This document shows, piece by piece, positions 63,645 through 64,000 of a DNA stretch of 64,000 nt. Below the pieces are notes generated by a model. It had not been told where the DNA came from. It ran no database searches and was given only the letters and a program-made list of their open reading frames with translations. The DNA is from Pantoea cypripedii. Lineage in GTDB: Bacteria; Pseudomonadota; Gammaproteobacteria; Enterobacterales; Enterobacteriaceae. Numbering within the stretch: position 1 is the first letter of the stretch; every line of letters starts with the position of its first letter. The position numbers were made by a program, and so were the translations under genes. The stretch is taken from contig NZ_MLJI01000001.1 of NCBI RefSeq assembly GCF_002095535.1, positions 1,787,832 to 1,851,831 of the forward strand. Reading direction: 5' to 3'.

Positions 63645-64000
63645 ATGCAGTTTACCAATAGCTGGCAGCGGGAGTTGCCGGGATTCTACAGTTCACTGGC
63701 ACCCACCCCGTTACAGGGCGGACGTCTGTTGTATCACAACGCCCCTCTGGCGGCAGAGATGGCGCTAGACCCCGCCTTGTTCAGTGGTGACGGACATGGC
63801 GTATGGGCTGGGCAGGCGTTATTACCGGGGCAGGAGCCACTGGCACAGGTCTACAGCGGCCATCAGTTCGGTGTCTGGGCCGGACAGCTCGGCGACGGGC
63901 GCGGCATCCTGCTGGGTGAGCAATTGCTGGCAGACGGACGTAAACTCGACTGGCATCTGAAAGGTGCCGGGTTGACGCCTTACTCGCGCATGGGTGACGG
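63645..64000 (+). CDS. selO: SelO (YdiU), protein AMPylase pseudokinase (3'-truncated by window edge)
   Basis: The frame is open from the ATG at 63645 to the end, 118 residues of about 480. [23 protein letters not shown], then [27 protein letters not shown] and [19 protein letters not shown] (about 75-118) match SelO almost exactly. GGAG lies 6 nt before the ATG. SelO transfers AMP to proteins and is linked to oxidative stress. The rest lies beyond the window. Confidence 0.95.
   Translation, partial: MQFTNSWQRELPGFYSSLAPTPLQGGRLLYHNAPLAAEMALDPALFSGDGHGVWAGQALLPGQEPLAQVYSGHQFGVWAGQLGDGRGILLGEQLLADGRKLDWHLKGAGLTPYSRMGD

Overview
The window is chromosomal backbone of a peritrichously flagellated Enterobacterales member. 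Erwiniaceae, and Pantoea in particular, fits best; this is inferred from gene content and order and was not tested by a database search. Nearly every protein reads as a full-length orthologue of an E. coli gene. The left block (otsBA-flhDC-motAB-cheAW-MCPs-cheRBYZ) follows the E. coli flagellar region III. The right block (astCADBE-spy-cho-nadE-osmE-tcyP-ydjM-hxpB-yniB-yniA-ydiZ-ydiY-thrS-infC-rpmI-rplT-pheMST-ihfA-btuCED-nlpC-ydiV-selO) follows the E. coli 38-39 min region. No IS element, prophage, CRISPR array, rRNA or tRNA gene was seen.

Layout. 1-2.3 kb: 3' part of a membrane PQQ glucose dehydrogenase, then an umuD without umuC under a perfect LexA box. 2.4-4.9 kb: otsBA behind a sigma-S-type promoter. 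4.9-20.1 kb: motility and chemotaxis, with flhDC behind a CRP site, motAB-cheAW, three tandem chemoreceptors each with its own FliA-type promoter, and cheRBYZ. 20.1-27.2 kb: an accessory carbohydrate module in place of flhBAE, made of a DeoR-type regulator divergent from a ribose-class ABC importer, a DUF2291 lipoprotein and two SDR dehydrogenases. It is bounded by dispersed palindromic repeats. 27.5-30.1 kb: ychO and a general porin. 30.1-37.1 kb: the arginine succinyltransferase operon behind a sigma-54 promoter with NtrC-like sites. 37.4-50.4 kb: envelope, stress, NAD and transport genes with insertions relative to E. coli (yddG, a TetR/Bcr-CflA pair, a DUF6515 gene, kduID with a KdgR box). 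50.7-59 kb: ydiY and the translation cluster with its classical control devices (tRNA-like thrS operator, AUU start of infC, pheM leader peptide and attenuator). 59-64 kb: a DUF2502 protein, btuCED, nlpC, the anti-FlhDC factor ydiV and the start of selO.

How the genes work together. flhDC is the motility master switch. The receptors, CheA/W, CheR/B and CheY/Z form one signalling circuit driving MotAB, and YdiV about 57 kb away is the known antagonist of FlhD4C2. Three genes (umuD, cho, ydjM) carry LexA-type boxes and would form a small SOS set. astCADBE turns arginine into glutamate under nitrogen limitation. kduID feeds uronate breakdown. otsBA, osmE and spy are osmotic or envelope stress functions.

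The least explained items are the carbohydrate module at 20.1-27.2 kb, two overlapping micro-ORFs with a hairpin in the ydiV leader, the orphan umuD, the homogenised receptor pair, and a long structured leader in front of ydiY.
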